A DNA stretch of 49,200 nucleotides, from contig JAACUH010000087.1 of NCBI GenBank assembly GCA_009993005.1, forward strand, positions 1 to 49,200. Reading direction: 5' to 3'. The position numbers and the translations under genes were made by a program. The notes below the pieces were generated by a model. The model was not told where the DNA came from, did not search any database, and was given only the letters and a program-made list of their open reading frames with translations. This stretch comes from Rhodobacterales bacterium. GTDB lineage: Bacteria > Pseudomonadota > Alphaproteobacteria > Rhodobacterales > Rhodobacteraceae. Positions 8,450 through 17,509 of the stretch are shown here, in pieces; position 1 is the stretch's first letter, and the number at the start of each line of letters is the position of its first letter.

Positions 8450-9496
8450 ATGGCGGACAGCAGCAGTTGGGCCTGGGTGAGCGATACGCTCTGGCCCGGC
8501 TTTGACCCCAACAATCAGGACAATCTGGGGACAAACGGCAATGGTTTGCCGGTCAATCCGAACGGCTACAAGAACGTCACCTGGGTCGATGGCAACGACG
8601 ACGGGCTCATCATCGATGCCGACACCGACGACAATTCCCCCGGCACCGTCGATGGGGTCAAGATCAACGGTCAGGTGAGGACAGTGGCGGAAATCGGCTG
8701 CTATGACGGCACCAACCTGATGGTCGATGGCAGCACGGTGACCGTGACCATGCCGGTCTGGCTGTTCACCGACGGCACCTGGATGGCGAGGATCAACGAC
8801 GCTGACATCCCCATGGGCAAACACTACAGCCAGGTCACGTCGATCACGCTCGGCAATTTTGTCGGGGTCGATTATGACGGCACCTGGACGTCGAACCGCG
8901 TGCAGTCCTTTGTCTGCTTTGTCGCGGGCACATTGATCGACACCGCCACCGGCCCCCGCCCGGTCGAGATGCTGCGCGCGGGCGACGCGGTCCGCACCGC
9001 CGATGACGGGTTGCAACCGCTGGTCTGGGTCGGGCAGCGCCGCGTGGCGGGCATGGGCGCAATGGCACCGGTGCGTTTTGCCGCCGGCGCCATCGGCAAC
9101 AGGCGCGCCCTTTTGGTGTCGCCGCAGCACCGGATGCTGGTGGGCGGTTGGCGGGCGCAGATGCTGTTCGGCAGCGACGAGGTTCTGGTGCCCGCGCGCG
9201 CGCTGATCAATGACCACAACGTGCGCCGCTGGCCACAAGACCATGTCACCTATGTCCACATCCTCTTTGCCCGTCACCAGATCGTCTTTTCCGAAGGCGC
9301 CCCTTCGGAAAGCTTTCACCCCGGCGCCACCGCCATGGATGCGCTGGGTGCGGCGACGCGCAGCGAAATCCTCTCGCTGTTTCCACAGCTTGCAAATGCC
9401 GCCGCGGGTTATGGCCCCGCGGCCCGGCCGGCCCTGCGGCCGTGGGAGGGACGGCTTTTGCGGGCGCCTGTCGGGCGGATGCGATCAGTGCCGTGA
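8450..9496 (+). CDS. Hint-domain protein with intact cysteine
   Basis: This 348-residue protein has two parts. The first ~150 residues form an unassigned Asp/Asn/Gly-rich, likely beta-rich domain (for example NVTWVDGNDDGLIIDADTDD). The Hint domain starts at Cys156 in CFVAGTLIDTATGPRPVEML and continues through GLQPLVWVGQRRV, SPQHRML and SESFHPG. Similar proteins are frequent in Rhodobacteraceae, some of them secreted, and their function is not established. I chose the ATG at 8450, which has AGGA upstream, over one at 8417. The 3' end overlaps the convergent cytochrome b561 gene by 12 bp. It could cleave itself at Cys156, but this is untested. Confidence 0.88.
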   Translation: MADSSSWAWVSDTLWPGFDPNNQDNLGTNGNGLPVNPNGYKNVTWVDGNDDGLIIDADTDDNSPGTVDGVKINGQVRTVAEIGCYDGTNLMVDGSTVTVTMPVWLFTDGTWMARINDADIPMGKHYSQVTSITLGNFVGVDYDGTWTSNRVQSFVCFVAGTLIDTATGPRPVEMLRAGDAVRTADDGLQPLVWVGQRRVAGMGAMAPVRFAAGAIGNRRALLVSPQHRMLVGGWRAQMLFGSDEVLVPARALINDHNVRRWPQDHVTYVHILFARHQIVFSEGAPSESFHPGATAMDALGAATRSEILSLFPQLANAAAGYGPAARPALRPWEGRLLRAPVGRMRSVP

Positions 9497-9979
9497 CTGC
9501 GCGCGCAGCATCCGCCACATCAGCCCGTCGCCCAGCACATAGTGGTGAAACAACGCCGCCACCGCGTGCAGACCGGCCAGCAGCATGATCAGATTCGCCG
9601 CGATTTCATGCGCGTCTCCCGCGACACCGATGCCGGCATACCAGGCGAGCACGCCGAAAACCGGCATGGCGATCATCAGCACATAGAGCGCGACATGGAC
9701 AAGATGGCCCGCACGGCGCAAGAGCTCGGGGTCGCCCGCGGGGGCCTCCGGCACACCGAGGATCAACCGCACCCCCAGCCGCAGCGCCACAAGCACCAGA
9801 ACCGCAAGTCCGAGCCAGACATGCATCATGGCCGGAAACAGACCGACCTCGCCGCCCTGCAGATGGGTGCGCAGCGCGCGGCCCATATCATCGCCCAGCA
9901 GATAATTCGCGGCAATCACCACAGCGATAGCCCAGTGCAACGCGATCTGCACCCGTCTGTAACCCACTGTTCCAGGCAT
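9485..9979 (-). CDS. Cytochrome b561 family membrane protein
   Basis: This di-heme b-type cytochrome has about four transmembrane helices (164 residues). The candidate heme-ligand histidines sit in QIALHWAIAVVIAANYLLG, MHVWLGL, HLVHVALYVLMIA and LLAGLHAVAALFHHYVLG. The CybB-type family moves electrons between quinones and other acceptors in the inner membrane. I chose the start at 9979, where GGAG lies upstream; the frame is open to 10018. It is probably a single gene, convergent with the Hint gene. Confidence 0.92.
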   Translation of the reverse strand: MPGTVGYRRVQIALHWAIAVVIAANYLLGDDMGRALRTHLQGGEVGLFPAMMHVWLGLAVLVLVALRLGVRLILGVPEAPAGDPELLRRAGHLVHVALYVLMIAMPVFGVLAWYAGIGVAGDAHEIAANLIMLLAGLHAVAALFHHYVLGDGLMWRMLRAQSRH

Positions 9980-10111
9980 CCTGTCTCCGTCTGGGCCGGC
10001 GAGACCCGTTTCACTCAAGCGACCGCAAAGTCCGGTCCCGGTATGTCAAACGCAGCGGCGGCCGATATCCGTTGCGCGGTTGTGGAACGTCCCGGGGGTG
10101 TCCTGCCCCGG

Positions 10112-10336
10112 TCAGTGAACCGTGACAGGCCGCATGTCGTGCTGCCGCGCCAGTGCAAAGGCCAGCGCCCTGTCCGCGACCAGTGCCAGTTGCTGCCCCT
10201 CCGCGTCATGCACGGCAAAGAGAACCTCACGTTCCCCCGCCTGCGCGCGCAGTTTATCGGGCAGCGACGCCACGGGAACCGATTTCACATAGACGACCTT
10301 GTCGCCGAACTTTCCCAGATCAAAGGTCGTATTCAC
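10112..10336 (-). CDS. DUF1150 family protein
   Basis: This 74-residue protein of unknown function has the family pattern VVYVKSVPVASLPDKLRAQA, then FAVHDAEGQQLALVADRALA and a final MRPVTVH. It overlaps the upstream hsp20 gene by four bases (ATGA). This DUF1150-Hsp20 pairing is typical of Rhodobacterales and suggests a joint role with the chaperone under stress, although that role is inferred from synteny alone. Confidence 0.9.
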   Translation of the reverse strand: MNTTFDLGKFGDKVVYVKSVPVASLPDKLRAQAGEREVLFAVHDAEGQQLALVADRALAFALARQHDMRPVTVH

Positions 10337-10755
10337 CTGTCCGCCCCTTTCCTGATACGAATGGTCTGCACGATGTTTTCGGGCAAGGCGCGGGTCAGAT
10401 CGACGTGCAAGAGGCCGTTTTCCATCGACGCTTCTCCGACATCGACCCCATCCGCCAGCACGAATGACCGCTGAAACTGTCGCGCGGCGATCCCCCGGTG
10501 GAGAAAGACGCGCCCTTCGCCATCATCGGTCTGCCGCCCCCGTATGACCAGTTGATTGTCCTCGACCGTGATCGCGAGGTCACCCTCCTGAAAGCCCGCA
10601 ACGGCAAGCGTGATGCGGTAGGACCGGTCCGAGGTCTGTTCGATATTATACGGCGGATATCCGTCATTGCCGGTTTTTGCCGTCCGCTCGACCAGCCGCT
10701 CAAGCTGGTCAAAGCCCAGAAGAAACGGGTGCGTCCCCAGGGTCAGTTTCGTCAT
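10333..10755 (-). CDS. Small heat-shock protein, Hsp20 family
   Basis: The 140-residue protein has an alpha-crystallin domain from about residue 34 (YNIEQTSDRSYRITLAVAGF to the end), with ENQLVIRG-like VEDNQLVIRGRQ and the closing GLLHVDLTRALPE. It should be an ATP-independent holdase of the IbpA type. The frame is open much further upstream (to 10920), but the ATG at 10755, with AAGGA nine bases ahead, gives the family N-terminus MTKLTLGTHPFLLGFDQLER. It is co-transcribed with the DUF1150 gene. I see no clear heat-shock promoter. Confidence 0.94.
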   Translation of the reverse strand: MTKLTLGTHPFLLGFDQLERLVERTAKTGNDGYPPYNIEQTSDRSYRITLAVAGFQEGDLAITVEDNQLVIRGRQTDDGEGRVFLHRGIAARQFQRSFVLADGVDVGEASMENGLLHVDLTRALPENIVQTIRIRKGADR

Positions 10756-10931
10756 GCGACACGTCCTTGCACAAGCGACAGTCAGGCGCGGCCCCGCCGG
10801 TTGCGGCGACCACGTCGGAAATATGGGGGCCAGAGCCGCGGCGCGCAAGTGGGGGGCTAGGCGAGAGGGGTCAAGCTGACTATCCTGCGCGCAAGCCCGG
10901 CGCCCGCGATGGCGCGGCAAAAGGACATGCG

Positions 10932-11150
10932 ATGAATATCTCGGCCAAGCTCGAACAGATCGAGGTCATGCGGATCAAGCTCGCCGTGCTCAAGCGCGAG
11001 CATCGCGACCTCGATGAGGCGATCCACGCGCTGCAGGACCGCGGGTCGTCGGACATGCTCACCATCAAGCGGCTGAAAAAGCAGAAACTCGCGCTCAAGG
11101 ACCAGATCAGGCAACTCGAGGACCGGATCCTGCCCGACATCATCGCCTGA
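10932..11150 (+). CDS. YdcH family protein (DUF465)
   Basis: This 72-residue, highly charged and probably fully helical protein has the DUF465/YdcH pattern: LKREHRDLDEAIHAL, then MLTIKRLKKQKLALKDQI and a final RQLEDRILPDIIA. Function is unknown in the family. AAGGA lies eight bases ahead of the ATG at 10932. It may precede purE in transcription, but a minisatellite separates the two. Confidence 0.92.
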   Translation: MNISAKLEQIEVMRIKLAVLKREHRDLDEAIHALQDRGSSDMLTIKRLKKQKLALKDQIRQLEDRILPDIIA

Positions 11151-11182
11151 TCCGCCCATGACGGCCTCTGGCGCGTGCACTG

Positions 11183-11246
11183 GCAGGCGCGCAGACGGGC
11201 AGGCGCGCAGACGGGCAGGCGCGCAGACGGGCAGGCGCGCAGACGG
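11183..11246 (+). repeat. 16-bp tandem repeat upstream of purE
   Basis: Four perfect units of GCAGGCGCGCAGACGG lie at 11183-11198, 11199-11214, 11215-11230 and 11231-11246. A half unit GCAGACGG follows (11247-11254), then a diverged one. The array lies about 110 bp before the purE start and is probably in the intergenic leader or promoter. Confidence 0.93.
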
Positions 11247-11363
11247 GCAGACGGGCAGACACGGGCATACCTGCTACGCCCACAGCCCGACGGCAAGCCC
11301 GCTTGCCCCCGCCCCCGCCCCCGCTATAGTGCCGCTTCCTCTTTCACGGCACAGGGTCCTGAC

Positions 11364-11852
11364 ATGGCGGACATCAAGGTGGGCATCATCATGGGCAGCC
11401 AGTCCGACTGGGCCACGATGCGCGAGGCGGCGCAGATGCTCGATGCGCTCGCGGTCGCCCATGAGGCCCGGATCGTCAGCGCCCACCGCACCCCCGACCG
11501 GCTGTGGGACTATGGCAAGACCGCCGTGGACCGCGGCCTGCAGGTGATCATCGCGGGCGCGGGCGGCGCGGCGCATCTGCCCGGCATGATGGCGTCCAAG
11601 ACGCGGCTGCCGGTGATCGGTGTGCCGGTGCAGACAAAGGCTTTGGCTGGGGTCGATTCGCTCTATTCCATCCTGCAGATGCCGCGCGGCTTTCCGGTCG
11701 CCACGATGGCGATCGGGGCCACCGGGGCGGCCAATGCCGGGCTGATGGCGGCGGGCATCCTGGCGTTGCAGGATGCCGCCCTCGCTGCCCGGCTCGATGC
11801 CTGGCGCGCGGCCCTCTCCGCCTCGATCCCGGACGAGCCGCGCGATGACTGA
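11364..11852 (+). CDS. purE: N5-carboxyaminoimidazole ribonucleotide mutase
   Basis: PurE converts N5-CAIR to CAIR in purine synthesis. The 162-residue protein is the class I bacterial type, with IIMGSQSDW at the N-terminus, the SAHRTPD substrate motif and [11 protein letters not shown]. The frame is open to 11175 through the tandem repeat, but the ATG at 11364 gives the standard start. purK overlaps its end by eight bases, as expected for a coupled pair. Confidence 0.97.
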   Translation: MADIKVGIIMGSQSDWATMREAAQMLDALAVAHEARIVSAHRTPDRLWDYGKTAVDRGLQVIIAGAGGAAHLPGMMASKTRLPVIGVPVQTKALAGVDSLYSILQMPRGFPVATMAIGATGAANAGLMAAGILALQDAALAARLDAWRAALSASIPDEPRDD

Positions 11853-12915
11853 GGCGCTCGCACCGGGGAGCCACATCGGCATTCTTGGCGGCGGGCAACT
11901 CGCGCGGATGCTCTGCGTCGCGGCGAGCCGCCTGGGCCTGCGCTGCCACATCTTCGACCCCGCGCCGGATGCGCCGGCCGGCGATGTCGCCCATAGCCTC
12001 ACGACCGCCGCCTTTGACGATGTCGAAGCACTGACCGCATTCGCCGCAAGCGTCGATGTCATCACCTACGAATTCGAGAATATTCCCGCCGCCACGCTCG
12101 ACCTGCTCGAGCCGCTGCGCCCGGTCCGCCCGAACCGCCGCGCGCTCGCCATCTCGCAGGACCGCCTCCCGGAAAAGTCATTCCTGCGCGATCTCGGTCT
12201 TGCCACGGCCCCCTATGCGCCCGTGGACGGCCCCGCCGACCTCGCCTCTGCCATGACCGTCACCGGCCTTCCCGCGATCCTCAAGACCCGCCGGCTGGGC
12301 TATGACGGCAAGGGACAGGCGCGCATCATGACGGTCAGCGATGCCGACACCGCGATTGCGGCGCTGGCCGGCGCGCCTGCGCTTCTCGAAGGGTTTGTGT
12401 CCTTCAGCCACGAGGTCTCGATCATCGGCGCGCGCGGGCTGGACGGGTCCGTCGCCTGCTACGACCCCGGCGAGAATGTGCATGAGGACGGCATCCTGCG
12501 CACCACCACCGTGCCGGCCCGGCTCAGTGCCAGTCAGCGCAGCGACGCGGTGCTGATCGCCGCGCGGATCCTGACCGCGCTCGACTACGTGGGCGTGATC
12601 GGGGTCGAGCTTTTCGTGACACCGCAAGGGCTTGTCGTCAACGAGATCGCCCCGCGCGTGCACAACTCGGGCCATTGGACGCAGAACGGCTGCACCATCT
12701 GCCAGTTCGAACAGCATATCCGCGCGGTTGCCGGCTGGCCGCTCGGCGATGGCGCGCGCCACAGCAATGTCGTGATGGAAAACCTGATCGGCGCCGACAT
12801 CGACCGCGTGCCGGCCCTTGCGAAGGGCGGCGCTGCACTGCACCTCTATGGCAAGGGCGCGGCCCGCCCCGGCCGCAAGATGGGCCACCTCAACCGCATC
12901 ACCGGCCCGGCCTGA
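11845..12915 (+). CDS. purK: 5-(carboxyamino)imidazole ribonucleotide synthase
   Basis: PurK is an ATP-grasp enzyme that uses bicarbonate and ATP to carboxylate AIR, supplying PurE. The 356-residue protein shows [12 protein letters not shown] at the start, the ATP-grasp stretch [15 protein letters not shown] and the catalytic [14 protein letters not shown] segment. The start at 11845 lies inside the purE end. Only 66 bp follow before the convergent hydrolase gene. Confidence 0.97.
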   Translation: MTEALAPGSHIGILGGGQLARMLCVAASRLGLRCHIFDPAPDAPAGDVAHSLTTAAFDDVEALTAFAASVDVITYEFENIPAATLDLLEPLRPVRPNRRALAISQDRLPEKSFLRDLGLATAPYAPVDGPADLASAMTVTGLPAILKTRRLGYDGKGQARIMTVSDADTAIAALAGAPALLEGFVSFSHEVSIIGARGLDGSVACYDPGENVHEDGILRTTTVPARLSASQRSDAVLIAARILTALDYVGVIGVELFVTPQGLVVNEIAPRVHNSGHWTQNGCTICQFEQHIRAVAGWPLGDGARHSNVVMENLIGADIDRVPALAKGGAALHLYGKGAARPGRKMGHLNRITGPA

Positions 12916-12980
12916 GACCCACCTTGCGGCTTCCTTGCGCCATTGATACGCGCGGCCCGACAGCCCGGCCGGGTGCGTTG

Positions 12981-13787
12981 TCAGTCAGAGGCGGGCAGCA
13001 CATTGTCCATGATGACGCCAGTCAGCGACAGCCCCCGGTCAAACTGCCCGTCGCGCAGAAAGGCCAGCACCTGCGCCATCACGAGCGGATTGTTCATCAT
13101 GAAGGTGTGGCTCACCGGCAGCGTGAGATGGTCGGTCATCCCTTCAAGCCGGGTGGAGGCGACCGAGACCTTGCCGTCATCCTCGCCGTCGATCAGCGCC
13201 GAATAGATCGGGTTGAGGCTCGCATTCCCCGCGATGATCCCGACCTCATAGGACGGCAGGTCGAGTTGGTTGGGAACGGAGTCGGCATCAGTGCCGATCT
13301 GCAATCCGGCCGGCCCGTTGATCCACTCAAAGACCTCGAAATCGCCAAAGATATCAACGATCTCTGATCCACCATTGGGCGGGCCCAGCATCACGACGCG
13401 CCCCATGACTGCGGGCCGGTTGTCCGCCAGCCAGGCCCGCACGAGGATACCGCCCATCGAATGGGTGACAAAGCTCACCCGGCGCGGGCCACAGGCCGCG
13501 ACATCCCGCGGCAAGGTTTCGCGCACAAGTTGCCCGATCGAGAATTCGGTCGAAGGATAACCGGCGTTCACAACCGCATAGCCCTCTGCCTCGAGGACCT
13601 GCTGCAACAGGGCAAAGGACAGTTCCGACCGGGCGAGACCATGCAGGAGCACGACGCATTCGTCTGCGCCGCGCCCCGTCTGTGACGCATCGGGCGCTGG
13701 CACGACCCGGGACACCTGCGCCACGGCAAACCCCGCCGCCAGAGCGGTGACCAGGACCAGGACCAGCAGAGACTTGCGATGCGTCAT
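12981..13787 (-). CDS. Secreted alpha/beta hydrolase (lipase/esterase-like)
   Basis: The 268-residue protein begins with a signal peptide ([23 protein letters not shown]). It then has the lipase-type oxyanion segment [10 protein letters not shown] and the nucleophile elbow [10 protein letters not shown] catalytic His is likely in [11 protein letters not shown] near the C-terminus, and an acidic residue between them. It resembles the EstA/PGAP1-like group of triacylglycerol lipase-like hydrolases. The substrate is unknown, and the location is periplasmic or extracellular by inference. It is convergent with purK. Confidence 0.88.
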   Translation of the reverse strand: MTHRKSLLVLVLVTALAAGFAVAQVSRVVPAPDASQTGRGADECVVLLHGLARSELSFALLQQVLEAEGYAVVNAGYPSTEFSIGQLVRETLPRDVAACGPRRVSFVTHSMGGILVRAWLADNRPAVMGRVVMLGPPNGGSEIVDIFGDFEVFEWINGPAGLQIGTDADSVPNQLDLPSYEVGIIAGNASLNPIYSALIDGEDDGKVSVASTRLEGMTDHLTLPVSHTFMMNNPLVMAQVLAFLRDGQFDRGLSLTGVIMDNVLPASD

Positions 13788-13870
13788 GAGGGAGGAATAA
13801 ACCCTGTTTGTGTCAATTGACAGGTCAGCTCATCCTGACCCAGCGTCACACTCCAGCGTGCAGGGCCCCG

Positions 13871-13956
13871 CACCGGCTCTCCTTCACCGGCTCTCCTTCA
13901 CCGGCTCCCGCACCGGCTCCCACCCGGGCCTCGCACCGGCTCCCACCCGGGCCTCG
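13871..13956 (+). repeat. Compound minisatellite (14-bp and 23-bp units)
   Basis: CACCGGCTCTCCTT occurs twice (13871-13884, 13885-13898), then a 12-base variant. Two exact 23-bp units of CACCGGCTCCCACCCGGGCC plus TCG follow (13911-13933, 13934-13956). The array fills the gap between the divergent hydrolase and Nudix genes and probably covers the Nudix promoter or leader. Confidence 0.9.
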
Positions 13957-14001
13957 CTCGGGCCTCTTGTCAGCGCGCCGCGCCACCGCCATCCTGCGGC
14001 G

Positions 14002-14562
14002 ATGACAGGTCCACAGCGCCCCCAGCCCCCCACGCCTCCGCGCCTTGCGGTCCGTGCCGTCATCCTGCGCGACGACCGCCTCCTGCTGGTGAATGCGTGG
14101 AAAGGCCGCACGCATCTGTGGTGCGCCCCCGGTGGCGGGGTCGAGGCCCATGCGAGCCTGCATGACAACCTTTGCCGTGAGGTGATGGAGGAAACCGGCC
14201 TGCGGATCACGGTGGGCGCGCCCTGCCTGGTGAACGAGTTTCACGACCCGGCCGGGACCTTCCATCAGGTCGATCTCTATTTCCGCTGCACATTGATTGC
14301 CGGCGACCCCGACGGCGACTGGCCCGACGGCGACTGGCCCGACGGCGACTGGCCCGACGGCGACTGGCCCGACGGCGACTGGACAGACGGCGACTGGCCC
14401 GACGGCGACTGGACAGACCCCGAAGGCATCGTCAGCCACCGTCGCTGGGTCACGCGGGCAGAGATGGCGGGGATGCTGGTCAAACCCGACAGCCTCGCGG
14501 CCGTCGCCTGGGGCGATGCGGATGCGCCGGGATATGATCCGCTCGAGCCGATCCTGCGCTAG
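14002..14562 (+). CDS. Nudix hydrolase with seven-copy DGDWP insertion
   Basis: The 186-residue protein has a Nudix box GGGVEAHASLHDNLCREV followed by MEETGL. The metal-binding REVMEE is intact, but the first conserved Glu is replaced by Ala. Residues 104-138 are seven copies of DGDWP or DGDWT, encoded by a 15-bp tandem repeat, in a loop before the strand EGIVSHRRWVT. The frame is open back to 13810 through the minisatellite, but the ATG at 14002 gives a normal Nudix N-terminus. The substrate is unknown. The repeat adds about 14 acidic residues to a small enzyme and should be a surface loop. Confidence 0.88.
   Translation: MTGPQRPQPPTPPRLAVRAVILRDDRLLLVNAWKGRTHLWCAPGGGVEAHASLHDNLCREVMEETGLRITVGAPCLVNEFHDPAGTFHQVDLYFRCTLIAGDPDGDWPDGDWPDGDWPDGDWPDGDWTDGDWPDGDWTDPEGIVSHRRWVTRAEMAGMLVKPDSLAAVAWGDADAPGYDPLEPILR
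14311..14415 (+). repeat. 15-bp in-frame tandem repeat inside the Nudix gene
   Basis: Seven units of GACGGCGACTGGCCC lie at 14311-14415; units 5 and 7 end in GGACA instead of GGCCC. Every unit keeps the reading frame and encodes Asp-Gly-Asp-Trp-Pro/Thr. Near-identity of the units at DNA level points to recent expansion. Confidence 0.97.
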
Positions 14563-14584
14563 CGCGCGACAGGCCACGGGGGCA

Positions 14585-14634
14585 AAGATCCTTCGTACGA
14601 AGGATCTTGCAAAAGTCTTCGTACGAAGACTTTT
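14585..14634 (+). repeat. Double-palindrome TTCGTACGAA element, copy 2
   Basis: Two perfect 24-bp palindromes (14585-14608 and 14611-14634) are centred 26 bp apart with a TTGCAA junction. The first has arms AAGATCC and GGATCTT; the second has arms AAAAGTC and GACTTTT. The arms differ from copies 1 and 4 but stay self-complementary. The element starts 22 bases after the Nudix stop and ends in CTTTTCCCCGC, the same polarity to the upstream gene as the other copies. Confidence 0.9.
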
Positions 14635-14676
14635 CCCCGCGCCATGCCGACCGGAGCGCGACAGGCCACGGGGGCA

Positions 14677-14726
14677 AAGATCCTTCGTACGAAGGATCTT
14701 GCAAAAGTCTTCGTACGAAGACTTTT
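14677..14726 (+). repeat. Double-palindrome TTCGTACGAA element, copy 3
   Basis: This has the same sequence as copy 2, placed 92 bp further on by local duplication. Its palindromes are 14677-14700 and 14703-14726. A run of six T follows, then CCCGC, so as RNA it would be two hairpins and a U-tract. It could help end transcription from the Nudix gene. Confidence 0.9.
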
Positions 14727-14768
14727 TCCCGCACCGCCCTCTCCGGAGCGCTTGACCGGATCGCCACG

Positions 14769-14795
14769 AAAAAGGGGCGTCCCGCAGGACGCCCC
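14769..14795 (-). terminator. Rho-independent terminator of groESL
   Basis: On the minus strand a perfect 9-bp stem (GGGGCGTCC with GGACGCCCC, 14774-14795) with a four-base loop is followed by TTTTT. It lies 27 bases after the groEL stop. This is a textbook intrinsic terminator. Confidence 0.9.
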
Positions 14796-14821
14796 CAAAC
14801 TTCCACAGCGGGAAGGGGTGA

Positions 14822-16489
<1,668 letters not shown>

Positions 16490-16515
16490 TCAATATCTGA
16501 TGTTCGGGGGACGGC

Positions 16516-16827
16516 TCAGGCAGCTTTGGCAGCGGCCTTGGCGTCGAGGATCCCGAGGATGTCCGATTCCTTCATGATCAGCAGCTCTTCGCCGTCGATC
16601 GTGACTTCGGTGCCCGACCATTTGCCGAACAGGATGGTATCGCCGGCCTTGACGGTCGGGGCGATCAGCTCGCCCGAGTCCTTGCGGGCACCGGGGCCGA
16701 CCGAGATCACGAGACCTTCGGCGGGCTTTTCCTTCGCATTGTCGGGGATGATCAGACCACCCTTGGTCTTTTCTTCGCCCTGTACGCGGCGCACAAGCAC
16801 CCGGTCGTGAAGCGGTGTAAACGCCAT
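16516..16827 (-). CDS. groES: Co-chaperonin GroES
   Basis: The 103-residue lid of GroEL has the start [20 protein letters not shown], the mobile loop with [13 protein letters not shown] and the [16 protein letters not shown] [18 protein letters not shown] lies nine bases ahead of the ATG. It is the first gene of groESL. A CIRCE operator and a good -35 hexamer lie 55-117 bp upstream, so HrcA repression is expected. Confidence 0.98.
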   Translation of the reverse strand: MAFTPLHDRVLVRRVQGEEKTKGGLIIPDNAKEKPAEGLVISVGPGARKDSGELIAPTVKAGDTILFGKWSGTEVTIDGEELLIMKESDILGILDAKAAAKAA

Positions 16828-16881
16828 CTTTGCAGCTCCTCAGCTCAAAGTTCATCCATTGGACCCCGCCACGCGGGGCCG

Positions 16882-16908
16882 TTAGCACTCAGCTCAGGCG
16901 AGTGACAA
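16882..16908. promoter_or_regulatory. CIRCE operator (HrcA binding site)
   Basis: TTAGCACTC (16882-16890), nine bases, then GAGTGACAA (16900-16908). The CIRCE consensus is TTAGCACTC-N9-GAGTGCTAA, so the left half is perfect and the right half matches 7 of 9. It lies just downstream of the groESL -10 position, where HrcA repression is expected. Confidence 0.92.
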
Positions 16909-16915
16909 CGAGCGG

Positions 16916-16944
16916 TAGTTAGGCAATGCCGACAGGACTGTCAA
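16916..16944 (-). promoter_or_regulatory. groESL promoter
   Basis: On the minus strand TTGACA (16939-16944) is followed by exactly 17 bases and TAACTA (16916-16921). The -35 is perfect and the -10 is poor, as is usual for alphaproteobacterial promoters. Transcription would start at about 16909, right at the CIRCE site. A heat-shock sigma factor could also use this site. Confidence 0.65.
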
Positions 16945-17183
16945 GGATCCACCGTGGCAGCAGCGCCACAAAATCCGGGGCGAGGCCGGCCAATATCGGA
17001 CCAGGCCGGAAAATCGCTTTGCCAATGGCGCGCAGCCCTGTAACCTGATCCTGTTCATAGCGAACGGAGGACGACATGCGACATAAAGGAACCCCCCACA
17101 GCGCCATCTGATGGCGCCGCATGCAGTCACGACGGCCCGCTTTTGGTGTGCCTTCCCCTCCTTCCCGCTTCAGGACAATCCCC

Positions 17184-17459
17184 ATGCTTCCCACATTTCA
17201 CGTGGTCGATCCGCGTATCGACCGTCATGCCCTGCCCGACACAACCGCGCTCGACCTGCCCCATGCGGGCCGCAGCCCACGCCGCAACCGGCCTGCAGCG
17301 CTGTGCCTCGCCCCTGCGCGCCCGACGGCAACCGGCGCCGGACTTGTGCCAACCGGTCGAACGGCGCCCCAAGGCGGCGGGTTTGGCCGGCTCTTTGCGC
17401 GGCTCTTGCGGCGCAAACCCGGTGACGGCACAGGCAATCTTGCCCCCGTCCGGTTGTGA
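17184..17459 (+). CDS. Hypothetical 91-residue protein
   Basis: The frame starts MLPTFHVVDPRIDRHALPDT with AGGA twelve bases upstream, and ends with an Arg-rich, Gly-rich stretch (GGGFGRLFARLLRRKPG). I do not recognise a family. The mean composition and the ordered N-terminus make it a fair coding candidate, but codon evidence is weak in such GC-rich DNA. It is 50 bp upstream of the TraB-like gene. Confidence 0.4.
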   Translation: MLPTFHVVDPRIDRHALPDTTALDLPHAGRSPRRNRPAALCLAPARPTATGAGLVPTGRTAPQGGGFGRLFARLLRRKPGDGTGNLAPVRL

Positions 17460-17509
17460 ACCGGTCGGGGGCACCTATACTCAGCGGCGAACAGCAGGAA
17501 AGGGACACC

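Larger units (their letters stand above)
14564..14726 (+). repeat. 92-bp direct duplication carrying two double palindromes
   Basis: Bases 14564-14634 and 14656-14726 are identical over 71 bp (offset 92). Each copy contains GCGCGACAGGCCACGGGGGC followed by one double-palindrome element. The sequence between the copies (14635-14655) is unique. The duplication sits in the convergent gap between the Nudix gene and groEL. Confidence 0.95.
16828..17183. other. Gap between groES and a small forward gene
   Basis: The groES-proximal part holds the groESL promoter, CIRCE and a small GC hairpin (16864-16878) in the groES leader, with stem CCCCGC/GCGGGG. From about 16950 to 17183 I see no gene I can support. 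Short open frames on both strands lack family features. Confidence 0.6.

Noticed and set aside
14311..14415. CRISPR-like array
   Set aside because: The units are contiguous 15-bp tandem repeats without spacers and encode protein in frame.
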